DNA of 64,000 nt from Betaproteobacteria bacterium (GTDB taxonomy: Bacteria; Pseudomonadota; Gammaproteobacteria; Burkholderiales; JAEUOS01), in the NCBI GenBank assembly GCA_028292405.1, contig JAQGMJ010000067.1, positions 40,880-104,879 of the forward strand, in the 5' to 3' direction. How positions within the stretch are numbered: the stretch's first letter is position 1; every line of letters begins with the position of its first letter. The translations under genes and the position numbers were made by a program. Below, in pieces: positions 17,037 through 25,892 of the stretch. The notes beneath the pieces were generated by a model. The model was not told where the DNA came from. It saw only the letters and a list, made by a program, of their open reading frames with translations, and did not search any database.

Positions 17037-17091
17037 AGGGCACGTAACTTCCGTGCCCTGTAAGACCGGCCTTGCAGAATTGCCGGCCGGT
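17037..17091 (-). promoter_or_regulatory. two tandem hairpins in the sspA leader
   Basis: AGGGCACG (17037-17044) pairs with CGTGCCCT (17052-17059) around a 7-base loop, ending about 22 bases before the sspA start. A second inverted repeat, ACCGGC (17065-17070) with GCCGGT (17086-17091), lies just upstream. Neither has a U-tract. They could form a 5' UTR structure affecting sspA expression or mRNA stability. Confidence 0.4.
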
Positions 17092-17223
17092 TAGTTCATC
17101 TGCCCGGAAGCGGCACGAATGCCGCGCGGTCCGAGCGCCTTTGCCTTGCAGCTTTTTTGTTTCTGTTACCCGGAAAATCGACTGACGCCACGCAAATGAG
17201 GCCAGCGATTCCCCCAAATCAGA

Positions 17224-17275
17224 GCCGACAAAAGAAGCGAATACTTTTCGTAAAAGCATTCGCTATTTTGTCGGC
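17224..17275 (-). terminator. 52-base stem-loop immediately after the petC stop
   Basis: The outer stem GCCGACAAAA/TTTTGTCGGC (10 bp) is interrupted by a small internal loop, then GCGAAT/ATTCGC, one mismatch, then CTTTT/AAAAG around a three-base loop. The structure begins on the base after the petC TAG stop. There is no long U-tract, so it may terminate weakly, protect the petABC mRNA 3' end, or attenuate read-through into sspA. Confidence 0.6.
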
Positions 17276-18046
17276 CTAGTGCACGTCCTTCCAGTACACA
17301 TGGTGCAGCCACCATGCGCAGGGCAGCAGCAGCAAGCTCAGGAAGATCAGCACCAGCACGCCCAGTTGCTTGCGGTGCGCCGCTTCCGGCTCGCCCATCC
17401 ACACCAGGTAACCGACCAGGTCGGAGACGGTCTCGTCGTACTGTAATTTGGTGAGCGTGCCCGGCTTTTCAAGCTCGAAGCCTTCGAATTTGCGCACGGT
17501 CTTGCCTTCGTGCTCGTCTTTTTCTTCCTTGTAGACAGCGCGCTGGGTGCCCTGCAGTTCGTAGAGCACGTGCGGCATGCCGACGTTGGGGAACACGGTG
17601 TTGTTCCAGCCGGTGGGCCGGCTGTCGTCGCGGTAGAAGCTGCGCAGGTAGGTGTAGAGCCAGTCGGGGCCGCTGCCGAGTTCGGAAGACTTGGAACGGG
17701 CGATCACCGAGAGGTCGGGCGGGGCGGCGCCAAACCAGGCCTTGCCGTCCTTCTTGGTCAGGGCGATGGTCATCAGGTCGCCGACCTTGTCGCCGCTGAA
17801 CAACAGGCTGGCCTTGATCTGCTCGTCGGTCAGGCCGATATCGTGCAGGCGGTTGTAGCGCATCGAGGCGGCGCCGTGGCAGTTCAGGCAGTAGTTGACG
17901 AAAATCTGGGCGCCGTGCTGCAGGGCCTGGACGTTGGTCGACTGATCGGCGAGGACGTGGTCGAGCTTGATTTCGTCTTCGGCGAGAGCCGCGGGCGCGT
18001 GGCCGGCGGCGAACGCCAGCAGGAGAGTCAGGAGCAGTTTTTTCAT
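17276..18046 (-). CDS. petC: ubiquinol-cytochrome c reductase, cytochrome c1 subunit
   Basis: Periplasm-facing haem c subunit of the bc1 complex, passing electrons from the Rieske protein to soluble cytochrome c. 256 residues starting MKKLLLTLLLAFAAGHAPAALA, a Sec signal peptide, with GGAGAG upstream. The haem-binding motif CLNCH is at residues 53-57. A C-terminal membrane anchor (LGVLVLIFLSLLLLPCAWWL) precedes the short tail. The axial methionine is probably in the FPNVGMPHVL segment. Last gene of petABC; 14 bases separate it from petB. Confidence 0.97.
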   Translation of the reverse strand: MKKLLLTLLLAFAAGHAPAALAEDEIKLDHVLADQSTNVQALQHGAQIFVNYCLNCHGAASMRYNRLHDIGLTDEQIKASLLFSGDKVGDLMTIALTKKDGKAWFGAAPPDLSVIARSKSSELGSGPDWLYTYLRSFYRDDSRPTGWNNTVFPNVGMPHVLYELQGTQRAVYKEEKDEHEGKTVRKFEGFELEKPGTLTKLQYDETVSDLVGYLVWMGEPEAAHRKQLGVLVLIFLSLLLLPCAWWLHHVYWKDVH

Positions 18047-18060
18047 GTTGTGTTCTCTCC

Positions 18061-19356
18061 CTACATGGTCACGCGGTCGGGCACGGGCTTGAACTGGCCC
18101 ATGCGGCTCCACCACGGCATGCCAAGGAAAAATCCGAAGTACAGCACCATGCAGATTTGCGAGACGATCTGGCCGGTAGGCGACGGCGGCAGGGTGCCCA
18201 GGTAGCCAAGGATGAAAAAGCAGACCACGAACACGGCGTAGATGTACTTGTGCAGGGACGGGCGATAGCGGATCGACTTCACCGGCGAGCGGTCCAGCCA
18301 GGGCAGGAAGAAGAAAATCAGGGTGGAAGCGCCCATGCCGGCGACGCCCCAGACCTTGGCGTCGATCCAGAAGAAGTTCCATACCATGGCGCGCAGGATC
18401 GAGTAGTAAGGCGTGAAGTACCAGACCGGGGCGATGTGCGGCGGGGTCTTGAGCGAGTCGGCGGCGATGAAATTGTTCGACTCGAGGAAGTAGCCGCCCA
18501 TTTCAGGCGCGAAGAAGACGATGATCGAGAACACGATCAGGAACACCACGGCGGCGAACAGGTCGTGGCCGATGGTGTAGTAAGGATGGAAGGGGATGCC
18601 GTCCAGCGGAATACCCTTGGCGTCCTTGTGCTCATTGATGTCGACGCCGTCGGGGTTGTTCGAGCCTACTTCGTGCAGCGCGAGAATGTGCGCGGCAACC
18701 AGGCCCAGCAGCACCAGCGGAATGGCGATGACGTGGAAGGAGAAGAAGCGGTTCAGCGTGGCGTCGGAGACGACGTAGTCGCCTCGGATCCAGATCGACA
18801 GATCAGGGCCGATCACGGGGATGGCGCCGAACAAGTTGACGATCACCTGCGCGCCCCAGTAGGACATCTGGCCCCACGGCAGGAGGTAGCCGAAGAAGGC
18901 CTCGCCCATCAGGCACAGGAAGATCATCACGCCGAACACCCAGACCAGCTCGCGCGGCTTGCGATAGGAGCCGTAGAGCAGGCCGCGGAACATGTGCAGG
19001 TAGACGACGATGAAGAACATCGAGGCGCCGGTGGAGTGCATGTAGCGGATCAGCCAGCCCCAGGGCACTTCGCGCATGATGTACTCGACCGACTGGAAGG
19101 CCTTGTCGGCGTCGGGCTTGTAATGCATTACCAGGAAAATGCCGGTGACGATCTGGATCACCAGCACCAGCATGGCCAGCGAGCCGAAGAAGTACCAGAA
19201 GTTGAAGTTTTTCGGCGCGTAATACTCGGTCATGTGCGCGCGCCAGTTGCTCATCACCGGAAAGCGCGCATCAACCCAGGTGAGCAGCCCGCTGGCGGGC
19301 TTGTCGAGGGCCCCCAGGCCGCTGACGACTACAGGTTCTTTTTTGCCGGCAGCCAT
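18061..19356 (-). CDS. petB: ubiquinol-cytochrome c reductase, cytochrome b subunit
   Basis: Membrane subunit carrying haems bL and bH and the Qo and Qi quinone sites. 431 residues with about eight or nine hydrophobic helices; haem-ligand histidines are apparent in RYMHSTGAS/VVYLHMFRG and FFSFHVIAIP/VAAHILALHE. The Qo motif reads PVWY (in HIAPVWYFTPYY) rather than the mitochondrial PEWY. The start at 19356 lies 3 bases after the petA stop, so the two are tightly coupled. Confidence 0.97.
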   Translation of the reverse strand: MAAGKKEPVVVSGLGALDKPASGLLTWVDARFPVMSNWRAHMTEYYAPKNFNFWYFFGSLAMLVLVIQIVTGIFLVMHYKPDADKAFQSVEYIMREVPWGWLIRYMHSTGASMFFIVVYLHMFRGLLYGSYRKPRELVWVFGVMIFLCLMGEAFFGYLLPWGQMSYWGAQVIVNLFGAIPVIGPDLSIWIRGDYVVSDATLNRFFSFHVIAIPLVLLGLVAAHILALHEVGSNNPDGVDINEHKDAKGIPLDGIPFHPYYTIGHDLFAAVVFLIVFSIIVFFAPEMGGYFLESNNFIAADSLKTPPHIAPVWYFTPYYSILRAMVWNFFWIDAKVWGVAGMGASTLIFFFLPWLDRSPVKSIRYRPSLHKYIYAVFVVCFFILGYLGTLPPSPTGQIVSQICMVLYFGFFLGMPWWSRMGQFKPVPDRVTM

Positions 19357-19359
19357 GGC

Positions 19360-19962
19360 TTATGCCCCCTTGCCGTCGTCACCGACCAGAAGCTTGGTCT
19401 CGGAAACGAATTTGTAGGGCGGGATGCGCAGGTTGTCCGGCGCGGGCTTGGCTTTCCAGACGCGGCCGGCGAGGTCGAACACCGAGCCGTGGCAGGGGCA
19501 GACGAAGCCTTCTTCACCCAGCAGCGCCGGGTTGGCGCCGGCGGTGAAGGGGCCGGAGGGCGAGCAGCCGAGGTGGGTGCAGATGCCGACGCAGACGAAC
19601 AATTCCTTGTGGTCTTCGCGGGCGCGGAAGTCGTTCTTGCAATAATCGGGCGTCCAGTCCGGGTTGCGCTTGGACTCCGGGTCGGCGAGCAACTCCTTGG
19701 ACTTGGTCAGCGAAGCCATCATTTCCGGGCTGCGCTTCAGTATCCACACCGGCTGGCCGCGCCATTCAGCGACGATCATCTCGCCTTCCTTGACGGCGCT
19801 GATGTCGACTTCCACCGGCGCACCGGCAGCCTTGGCCTTTTCCGAGGGCGCGAAGGTATTGACGAAGGGCCAGGCGGTGCACAGGGTGCCGATGCCGCCA
19901 ACGACCGAAGTGGCGACAACGGCGTTGCGCCTGTCCTTGTCCACGGATTGCTCGTTGCTCAT
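19360..19962 (-). CDS. petA: ubiquinol-cytochrome c reductase, Rieske iron-sulfur subunit
   Basis: Carries the [2Fe-2S] cluster of the bc1 complex. 200 residues; cluster ligands are in CTHLGC and CPCHGS. The N terminus MSNEQSVDKDRRNAVVATSV followed by a hydrophobic stretch is a twin-arginine-type signal anchor, and tatABC lies about 3 kb away on the same strand. The start at 19962 is preferred over the frame extending to 20073 because Rieske homology begins here. It is the first gene of petABC, with a candidate promoter at 20081-20086. Confidence 0.96.
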   Translation of the reverse strand: MSNEQSVDKDRRNAVVATSVVGGIGTLCTAWPFVNTFAPSEKAKAAGAPVEVDISAVKEGEMIVAEWRGQPVWILKRSPEMMASLTKSKELLADPESKRNPDWTPDYCKNDFRAREDHKELFVCVGICTHLGCSPSGPFTAGANPALLGEEGFVCPCHGSVFDLAGRVWKAKPAPDNLRIPPYKFVSETKLLVGDDGKGA

Positions 19963-20080
19963 AAAAGCCTCAAAAGCTTGATGAAATGGATGCGCTTGCG
20001 GTTTTTTTGGCCTGGTTCCACGCCGCGCCCCAGCACTGTGTAAGGGCCCCGCGCAGCCGTAACTCTCGGCCAAACGGAAA

Positions 20081-20109
20081 ATTATACCGGATCGTCAGTA
20101 AGGATAAAA
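20081..20109 (-). promoter_or_regulatory. candidate promoter of petABC
   Basis: The minus strand has a perfect TATAAT (20081-20086). A weak -35-like T-rich hexamer lies about 17 bases upstream, near 20104-20109. The predicted start near 20074 would give a leader of about 112 bases to petA. The region is AT-rich in an otherwise GC-rich window. Confidence 0.5.
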
Positions 20110-20269
20110 GTTTTTAAAAATTAACCCTGTTTTTTCATGACCTTACATACGCTTTGTCGTAATCGGCAGAACTTTTGCGGCGGCCGCGGAACGATTCCCG
20201 ACCCGCCTTGCCAATCGAGAGGCGCGCGAGTTACCCTGCGGCGCGTCATCAACGGGTTTGGAGCGCTTC

Positions 20270-20707
20270 ATGAGCGGCTTATTGCAGGAATTCAAGGCTT
20301 TTGCGGTCAAGGGCAACGTGATCGACCTGGCCGTGGGCGTGATTATCGGCGCGGCCTTCGGCAAGATCGTCGACTCCCTGGTGGGCGACCTGATCATGCC
20401 GGTGATCAGCAAGGTGGTCGGCGGACTGGATTTCAGCAATTACTACATTCCGCTGGCGCATCAGACGGCCGGCCTGCCGCTGGCCGAGGCGAAAAAGATC
20501 GGCGCGGTGCTGGCCTACGGCAATTTCCTCACCATTGCGCTCAATTTCATCATCCTGGCCTTCATCATTTTCCTGATGGTCAAGGCGATCAACAAGCACA
20601 AGCACGAAAATCCCCCGCCCGCGCCGCCCGCGCCCACTGAAGAGGTGGTGCTGCTGCGCGAAATCGTCGAGCAATTGAAGGCGCAGAACGCCGCCAGGCC
20701 GGGCTGA
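20270..20707 (+). CDS. mscL: large-conductance mechanosensitive channel MscL
   Basis: Pentameric inner-membrane safety valve that opens under hypo-osmotic shock. 145 residues: [30 protein letters not shown] forms the N-terminal amphipathic helix and TM1; the periplasmic loop is about 45-75; TM2 is [18 protein letters not shown]; and a charged C-terminal helix follows ([14 protein letters not shown]). The ATG at 20270 is chosen because GGAG lies 6 bases before it; the TTG at 20258 is just upstream of that site. It is convergent with the Nif3-family gene (9-base gap). Confidence 0.96.
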   Translation: MSGLLQEFKAFAVKGNVIDLAVGVIIGAAFGKIVDSLVGDLIMPVISKVVGGLDFSNYYIPLAHQTAGLPLAEAKKIGAVLAYGNFLTIALNFIILAFIIFLMVKAINKHKHENPPPAPPAPTEEVVLLREIVEQLKAQNAARPG

Positions 20708-20716
20708 GTCAGGCGG

Positions 20717-21463
20717 TCAGGCCGGATTGGCGATTTCGATGAAGCGGTGCGCGAGGCCGTGGTTTTGTGCCAGCCAGGCGCCTACCGCCTGCACACCGTA
20801 GCGCTCGGTGGCGTGGTGGCCGGCGGCGATGTAGGGTACGCCGGATTCGCGCGCCAGATGGGTGGTTTGCTCGGAGATTTCGCCGCTGAGGTAAAGATCG
20901 CAGCCGGCGGCGATGGCCTGATCAAAATAGCCCTGGGCACCGCCGGTGCACCAGGCGACCTTACGGACCATGCGCGCACCATCACCTACCAGCAATGGCG
21001 TGCGGCCGAGGCGCTCGCCCACCAGGGTCGCGACGTCTTGCGCCGTCATTGCCGCCGGCAATTCGCCGAGAAAGCCGATGTCCTGCTCGGCGAAACGCCC
21101 GGTGAGAGTGAAACCAAGCTGTTTCGCCAGGGCGGCGTTGTTGCCGAGTTCGCCGTGAGCATCCAGCGGCAGGTGATAGGCAAAAAGGTTGGTATCGTTT
21201 TTCAGCAGCGCCTCCAGCCGGCGCTTTTTCGGGCCGGTGACGCGCATGTCGTCGCCTTTCCAGAACAAGCCGTGGTGTACCAGGATGGCGTCCGCGCCGG
21301 TTTCGACGGCCGCCTCGATCAGCGCCAGGCTGGAAGTCACGCCGCTGACGATGCTACTAATTTCGCCCCGCCCTTCCACCTGCAGGCCGTTTGGGCAATA
21401 ATCGCGGAAGCGGACCGGTTCCAGCAGTTGGTCGAGCGCGCCTTGTAACTCTTCTCTGGTCAT
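20717..21463 (-). CDS. Nif3-like dinuclear metal centre protein (YbgI family)
   Basis: 248-residue cytoplasmic protein of the NIF3/DUF34 family, widely conserved but of uncertain function (proposed GTP cyclohydrolase I type 2-like or metal-related). Metal-binding signatures are [29 protein letters not shown] and the C-terminal [12 protein letters not shown]. Two adjacent ATG codons exist at 21466 and 21463; GGAGAA favours the second by spacing. It is divergent from the DegS-like protease, with only about 9 bases between start codons, so each gene's control elements must lie inside the other. Confidence 0.93.
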   Translation of the reverse strand: MTREELQGALDQLLEPVRFRDYCPNGLQVEGRGEISSIVSGVTSSLALIEAAVETGADAILVHHGLFWKGDDMRVTGPKKRRLEALLKNDTNLFAYHLPLDAHGELGNNAALAKQLGFTLTGRFAEQDIGFLGELPAAMTAQDVATLVGERLGRTPLLVGDGARMVRKVAWCTGGAQGYFDQAIAAGCDLYLSGEISEQTTHLARESGVPYIAAGHHATERYGVQAVGAWLAQNHGLAHRFIEIANPA

Positions 21464-21472
21464 CATTTCTCC

Positions 21473-22699
21473 ATGTTCCGCCATTTGTGGCTTATTTTCG
21501 CGCAGACCGTCACGGTGTGCATTGCGCTCTGGTTTGTCGTCGCCACCCTGCGGCCCGACTGGCTGGCGATGCGCCCTCTCGCCACGACCACCACGACCAA
21601 TGGCGGCACGGTAACCGTTTCGCAGGCGGCCGCGCCGCCGCTGGGCGCGCTGGACGTGGCGCGGCCGGGATCCTACAGCGACGCGGCGAAAAAGGCGATG
21701 CCGGCGGTGGTGAACATTTTCACCGCCAAGGAAGTGAAGGCGCCCAAGCAGCCGTTTTTGAATGACCCGCTGTTTCGCCACTTTTTCGGCCGCGGGCAGA
21801 ATGGGCCGCAGCAGGAAAAACGCCGTGCCTCCAGCCTCGGTTCAGGGGTGATCGTCAGTTCCGAAGGCTATGTGCTGACCAATCATCACGTGATCGAGTC
21901 GGCCGACGAGATCGAGGTGCTGCTCTCCGACGGCCGGCGCGCCAGCGCCAAGATCGTCGGCAGCGACCCAGAGACCGACCTGGCGGTGGTGAAGGTGGAC
22001 CTGAAGGGCCTGCCGTCGATCGTCTTCGGGCGGCCGGAAGCGGCGCGGGTGGGCGACGTGGTGCTGGCTATCGGCAACCCCTTCGGCGTCGGCCAGACGG
22101 TGACCATGGGCATCGTCTCGGCGCTCGGCCGCTCGCACCTGGGGATCAACACCTTCGAAAACTTCATCCAGACCGATGCGGCGATCAACCCGGGCAACTC
22201 CGGCGGCGCGCTGGTCGATTCCCAGGGCAACCTGCTGGGGGTGAACACCGCGATCTACTCGCGCTCCGGCGGCAGCCTGGGCATCGGCTTCGCGATTCCG
22301 GCCAATATGGCCAAATCGATCATGGAGCAGATCATCGCCACCGGCGGCGTCACGCGCGGCTGGATCGGCGTCGAGATTCAGGAAATCACGCCGGACCTGG
22401 CGGAGTCGTTCAAGCTGCCGAAGAACCAGGGCGCGATCATCGCCGGGGTGATGAAGGGCGGCCCGGCCGACAAGGGCGGCATGAAGCCGGGCGACGTGCT
22501 GATGGAAATCGAAGGCAAGCCGGTGAGCGACTCTTCCGACATGCTCAACGTCATCGCGCAACTGGCGCCGGGCAGCGCGGCGAAAATGAAAATTCTGCGC
22601 GAAGGCAAGCCACAGGACATTGCCGTAGCCATCGGCAAGCGGCCCAAGCCGCAGCGCCAGGCCAAGGCGCAGGAAGAGGACGACGACGAAGAGCAGTAG
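21473..22699 (+). CDS. membrane-anchored HtrA-family serine protease with one PDZ domain (DegS/AlgW-like)
   Basis: Periplasmic quality-control or stress-signalling protease. 408 residues: one N-terminal membrane anchor ([22 protein letters not shown]), a trypsin-like domain with triad histidine in TNHHVIES, aspartate in [11 protein letters not shown] and serine in NPGNSGGAL, and a single PDZ domain (about 285-385, RGWIGVEIQ to KILREGKP). A single PDZ plus an anchor resembles DegS/AlgW, which trigger the sigma-E response, rather than two-PDZ DegP. The acidic tail EEDDDEEQ is unusual. A terminator follows the stop. Confidence 0.92.
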   Translation: MFRHLWLIFAQTVTVCIALWFVVATLRPDWLAMRPLATTTTTNGGTVTVSQAAAPPLGALDVARPGSYSDAAKKAMPAVVNIFTAKEVKAPKQPFLNDPLFRHFFGRGQNGPQQEKRRASSLGSGVIVSSEGYVLTNHHVIESADEIEVLLSDGRRASAKIVGSDPETDLAVVKVDLKGLPSIVFGRPEAARVGDVVLAIGNPFGVGQTVTMGIVSALGRSHLGINTFENFIQTDAAINPGNSGGALVDSQGNLLGVNTAIYSRSGGSLGIGFAIPANMAKSIMEQIIATGGVTRGWIGVEIQEITPDLAESFKLPKNQGAIIAGVMKGGPADKGGMKPGDVLMEIEGKPVSDSSDMLNVIAQLAPGSAAKMKILREGKPQDIAVAIGKRPKPQRQAKAQEEDDDEEQ

Positions 22700-22700
22700 G

Positions 22701-22728
22701 GGCCGGCCGTCAGTCCGGCCGAGGTTTT
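22701..22728 (+). terminator. intrinsic terminator after the DegS-like gene
   Basis: GGCCGG (22701-22706) pairs with CCGGCC (22715-22720), followed after four bases by TTTTT (22724-22728), two bases past the stop codon. It lies between convergent genes (protease and tatC). Confidence 0.65.
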
Positions 22729-22806
22729 TGCGCAGTTCTTGCGCAGCCTTCTTTACGCGCAAGCGCCTCGACGCCGAGGCGCGGCCGCCTCAGCCAGCGT
22801 TCAGGC

Positions 22807-23595
22807 TCAGGGTTCGGCCGTGGCCGAATCCTTTTCCTTGCCTTCCTCCGACCGGCGCAGCGCCGCATTCTTGTTGACGAACCCGGCGAAGAACAGTCCC
22901 AGCTCGTAGAGAATGATCATTGGCACGGCCAGTGCGAACTGCGACACCACGTCCGGCGGCGTCACCACCGCCGCGACGATGAAGGCGACGACGACGAAGT
23001 AGCCGCGCCACTCCTTCAGCTTTTCCGGCGTGACGATGCCGAACATGCATAGCACCACCACCACCACGGGCACCTCGAAGGTGACGCCGAAGGCGATGAA
23101 CATGGTGAGCACGAAGTTGAGGTAGGCCTCGATGTCCGGCGCCGGGGTGATGCTTTTCGGCGCCCAGGCGTTGATGAAGGCGAAAAAGCGCCCGAACACC
23201 ACGTAGTAGCAAAAGGCCACGCCCGCCAGGAACAGGAAGGAGCTGGAAAACACCAGCGGCAGGGCGATTTTCTTCTCATGCGTGTACAGGCCCGGGGCAA
23301 TAAAGGCCCAGGCCTGGTACAGCGTCCAGGGCAGGCAGACCAGAAAAGCCACCATCGCGGTGACCTTCATCGGCACCAGGAAAGGCGAGATCACCGAGGT
23401 GGCGATCATTTTCGCGCCCTCGGGCAGGGCCTTGGTCAGCGGCTCGGCGAGAAAGTCGTAGATCGCCGCGCCATGCGGCCAGACGAAAAACAGGAACAGG
23501 AACACCGCCAGGAATGCCCACACGCTCTTGAGCAGGCGGTCGCGCAGCTCGACCAGGTGCGAGATGAATGTTTCCTGCAGGCCTTCTTCGCTCAT
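22807..23595 (-). CDS. tatC: twin-arginine translocase subunit TatC
   Basis: Receptor subunit of the Tat translocase that recognises twin-arginine signal peptides. 262 residues starting MSEEGLQETFISHLVELRDRLLKS, which includes the conserved SHLxELRxR motif. Six hydrophobic helices and the conserved FxxPL/APGLYTHEKK loop are visible. The start at 23595 leaves a 20-base gap after tatB; a frame extension of eight residues overlaps the tatB end and is less likely. Confidence 0.97.
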   Translation of the reverse strand: MSEEGLQETFISHLVELRDRLLKSVWAFLAVFLFLFFVWPHGAAIYDFLAEPLTKALPEGAKMIATSVISPFLVPMKVTAMVAFLVCLPWTLYQAWAFIAPGLYTHEKKIALPLVFSSSFLFLAGVAFCYYVVFGRFFAFINAWAPKSITPAPDIEAYLNFVLTMFIAFGVTFEVPVVVVVLCMFGIVTPEKLKEWRGYFVVVAFIVAAVVTPPDVVSQFALAVPMIILYELGLFFAGFVNKNAALRRSEEGKEKDSATAEP

Positions 23596-23615
23596 GGTGT
23601 TTCGGAGTCTTCGGG

Positions 23616-24158
23616 TCAAGCGGCGGGCCTGACGGGTTCGGGGTGTGGGTGCAAGGCGCTGTCACTCGCCATGGCGGGGGCGGCAGGCGCGTCCAGCGGC
23701 AGAGTGCCCTGTGCCGGGTCAATCTCCGGTACAGGCAGCTCCAGTGCCTGGGCCTGCGCTTCGTGGATGGCGGCGGCCAGTTCGGCGTCGCTCATCGGCG
23801 CCGGCACGGCCAGAGCGGCGGCGTCGGTGGCAGACCCGGCCTCGACGCTCTCGGTCGTAGCGGCCTCGCCGGTCAAGGCCGCGTTCACCTCGTTGGCCTG
23901 CGTGTGGAAGCTGCTCACGGTGTCGCGCACCGAGGTCTCGAAGCCTTGCGCCGCTTCCTTGACGGAGGTGTGCATCGCTTTCAACTCGTCGAGTTCGATC
24001 TCGCGGTTGATGTCGGCCTTGACGTCGTTGACGTAGCGCTGCATGCGGCCGAGCAAGGCGCCGACGGTACGGGCGACCCGCGGCAGCTTTTCAGGGCCGA
24101 GAACGATCAGCGCCACGACGGCGATGACGATCATTTCGGAAAAACCGACGTCGAACAT
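23616..24158 (-). CDS. tatB: twin-arginine translocase subunit TatB
   Basis: Forms the substrate receptor complex with TatC. 180 residues: an N-terminal membrane helix ([26 protein letters not shown]), an amphipathic helix, then a long alanine/proline-rich tail. The GPEKLP hinge and MFDVGFSE start are characteristic of TatB. Encoded between tatA and tatC. Confidence 0.97.
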   Translation of the reverse strand: MFDVGFSEMIVIAVVALIVLGPEKLPRVARTVGALLGRMQRYVNDVKADINREIELDELKAMHTSVKEAAQGFETSVRDTVSSFHTQANEVNAALTGEAATTESVEAGSATDAAALAVPAPMSDAELAAAIHEAQAQALELPVPEIDPAQGTLPLDAPAAPAMASDSALHPHPEPVRPAA

Positions 24159-24257
24159 GATGTGTCCGGATTCCTGGAAAGGTAAAGGGAAAGACGAAAG
24201 CAGCCGCGTGCCCGCTTAAGGGCCACGCGACAACGGCGCGATGAAGCCGCGCGCCGT

Positions 24258-24473
24258 CTAGACCTTGGTCTTTTCTTCCGGCTTGACGTCGATGGTCTGG
24301 CCGACGTGTTGCGGCTCAGCGGGCTTGTCGGAAGCGCCTTCCTTCATGCCTTCCTTGAAGCCCTTGACGGCGCCGCCCAGGTCCGAGCCCATGTTGCGCA
24401 GCTTCTTGGTGCCGAAAATCAGCATGACGATCACCAGGACGATGGCCCAGTGCCAAATGGAAAAGCTACCCAT
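24258..24473 (-). CDS. tatA: twin-arginine translocase subunit TatA
   Basis: Pore-forming subunit of the Tat system. 71 residues: [25 protein letters not shown], followed by an amphipathic helix ([13 protein letters not shown]) and a charged tail. A good ribosome-binding site (GAGGAG) lies 9 bases before the ATG. First gene of tatABC, about 200 bases downstream of hinT. Confidence 0.97.
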   Translation of the reverse strand: MGSFSIWHWAIVLVIVMLIFGTKKLRNMGSDLGGAVKGFKEGMKEGASDKPAEPQHVGQTIDVKPEEKTKV

Positions 24474-24681
24474 GACGAATACTCCTCAAAACGTGGTTTG
24501 TTTGTCGACTCTAGGGCCGATCACGGCCCGCAGCGCCCGCCGTTTGCCGGTGGCGCACTACGTAGCGTCGTTTATGTTTGTTTCTTAGCCACGTTTGCTG
24601 CTTTGCCGGGACGGCGCGAACTGTACGCCGCCGGCACTTATCTGAACGATATTCTACGCCAAAAGCGCGGATTTGCGGGTT

Positions 24682-25047
24682 TTAGCCGCCCAGACGCGTC
24701 CAGGGGCGGGGACCTGCCAGTACGTGCACATGCAGGTGCAGCACTTCCTGGCCGCCATCGCGCCCATTGTTGATCACCACCCGGAAACCGCCCTCGGTGC
24801 CTTCGCGCGCGCCCTGCTCCTTGGCCAAGCGCGGCGCCAGCAGCAGGATGCGGCCCAGCAGCAGTTCGTGCTGGGCGTGGGTGAAGGCGAGCGACTCGAT
24901 ATGCTTCTTGGGCACGATCATGAAATGCACCGGCGCGGCAGGATGGATGTCGTGAAAGGCGATCACTTCGTCGTCTTCGTAGACCTTTTTGCAAGGAATC
25001 TGGCCGGCGGCGATCTTGCAAAACAGGCAGTTCGGGTCGGTATGCAT
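24682..25047 (-). CDS. hinT: HIT-family purine nucleoside phosphoramidase (HinT)
   Basis: Hydrolyses AMP-lysine and related phosphoramidates. 121 residues with CLFCKIAAGQIP at the N terminus, VYEDDEVIAFHDIHPAAPVHFMIVPKKH in the middle, and the catalytic histidine triad HLHVHVL near the end. It follows hisE by 23 bases, as commonly seen at the end of betaproteobacterial his operons. Confidence 0.96.
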   Translation of the reverse strand: MHTDPNCLFCKIAAGQIPCKKVYEDDEVIAFHDIHPAAPVHFMIVPKKHIESLAFTHAQHELLLGRILLLAPRLAKEQGAREGTEGGFRVVINNGRDGGQEVLHLHVHVLAGPRPWTRLGG

Positions 25048-25070
25048 GGCGCTGGGTCTATTTGGACAGG

Positions 25071-25433
25071 CTATTTGTATTTGGCGTTCAGGGCTTCGGC
25101 GTCGCTGCGCGAGGCGTCCTTGCGCGCGGCCTTTTCATCCAGGCCGGAGAGGCCTTCGCGGCGCGCCAGTTCGTCCAGCACGTCCTGCGGTTTCAGGCCG
25201 TGCTGCTCCAGGGCGATCAGGCAATGGAACCATAGGTCGGCCATTTCGGCGACGATGGCCGCCGGCTTGCCGTCCTTGGCTGCCATCACGGTCTCGGTGG
25301 CTTCCTCGCCGATTTTTTTCAGCACCGCGTCGCCGCCCTTGGCGAAGAGCCGCGCGACATAAGATTTTTCCGGATCGGCGCCCTTGCGCTGGGCAATGAC
25401 TTCCGCCAGGCGGGCCAGTATGGCGTCGCTCAT
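25071..25433 (-). CDS. hisE: phosphoribosyl-ATP pyrophosphatase HisE
   Basis: Second step of histidine synthesis, hydrolysing PR-ATP to PR-AMP. 120 residues beginning [18 protein letters not shown]; the MazG-like all-alpha motif [17 protein letters not shown] and [14 protein letters not shown] carry the metal-binding acidic residues. Its start overlaps the hisI stop (ATGA). The frame beyond 25433 is rejected. Confidence 0.97.
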   Translation of the reverse strand: MSDAILARLAEVIAQRKGADPEKSYVARLFAKGGDAVLKKIGEEATETVMAAKDGKPAAIVAEMADLWFHCLIALEQHGLKPQDVLDELARREGLSGLDEKAARKDASRSDAEALNAKYK

Positions 25434-25813
25434 TTGCTGTAGATCTCGTCTGCCGGCTTGATCACCGGGTCGGTCTCGACCCATGCGCCGTTTTCGTATT
25501 TCTGGAAAAAGCAGTTGTGGCGCCCGGTGTGGCAGGCGATGCCGCCGACCTGTTCGACCTTGATCAGGATCACGTCTTCATCGCAGTCCAGGCGGATGTC
25601 GCGCACTTTCTGTATGTGGCCGGACTCCTCGCCTTTTTTCCACAGCCGGTTGCGCGAACGCGACCAGTAGACCGCGTTGCCGGTGTCCACCGTCAGTTGC
25701 AGGGATTCGCGGTTCATCCAGGCGAACATCAGCACGCGGTTGGTGAACGCCTCCTGCGCGATCACCGGAATCAGCCCGCGCTCATCCCACTTCACTTTGT
25801 CTAGCCAGTCCAT
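25430..25813 (-). CDS. hisI: phosphoribosyl-AMP cyclohydrolase HisI
   Basis: Third step of histidine synthesis, opening the adenine ring of PR-AMP. 127 residues; zinc and magnesium ligands are in [14 protein letters not shown] and [13 protein letters not shown], and [20 protein letters not shown] is conserved. Encoded separately from hisE (not fused), with ATGA coupling between them; 79 bases downstream of hisF. Confidence 0.97.
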   Translation of the reverse strand: MDWLDKVKWDERGLIPVIAQEAFTNRVLMFAWMNRESLQLTVDTGNAVYWSRSRNRLWKKGEESGHIQKVRDIRLDCDEDVILIKVEQVGGIACHTGRHNCFFQKYENGAWVETDPVIKPADEIYSK

Positions 25814-25892
25814 GGCGATATTCTAGCTTGTGGGCGGCAAATTGCCGCCGATCCCACTACTTGACGCCGGTGGGAGGGAAATCAAGCCGCGG

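Noticed and set aside
17011..17259. 82-residue minus-strand frame between petC and sspA
   Set aside because: It spans the hairpins and overlaps the sspA start; no recognisable protein features.
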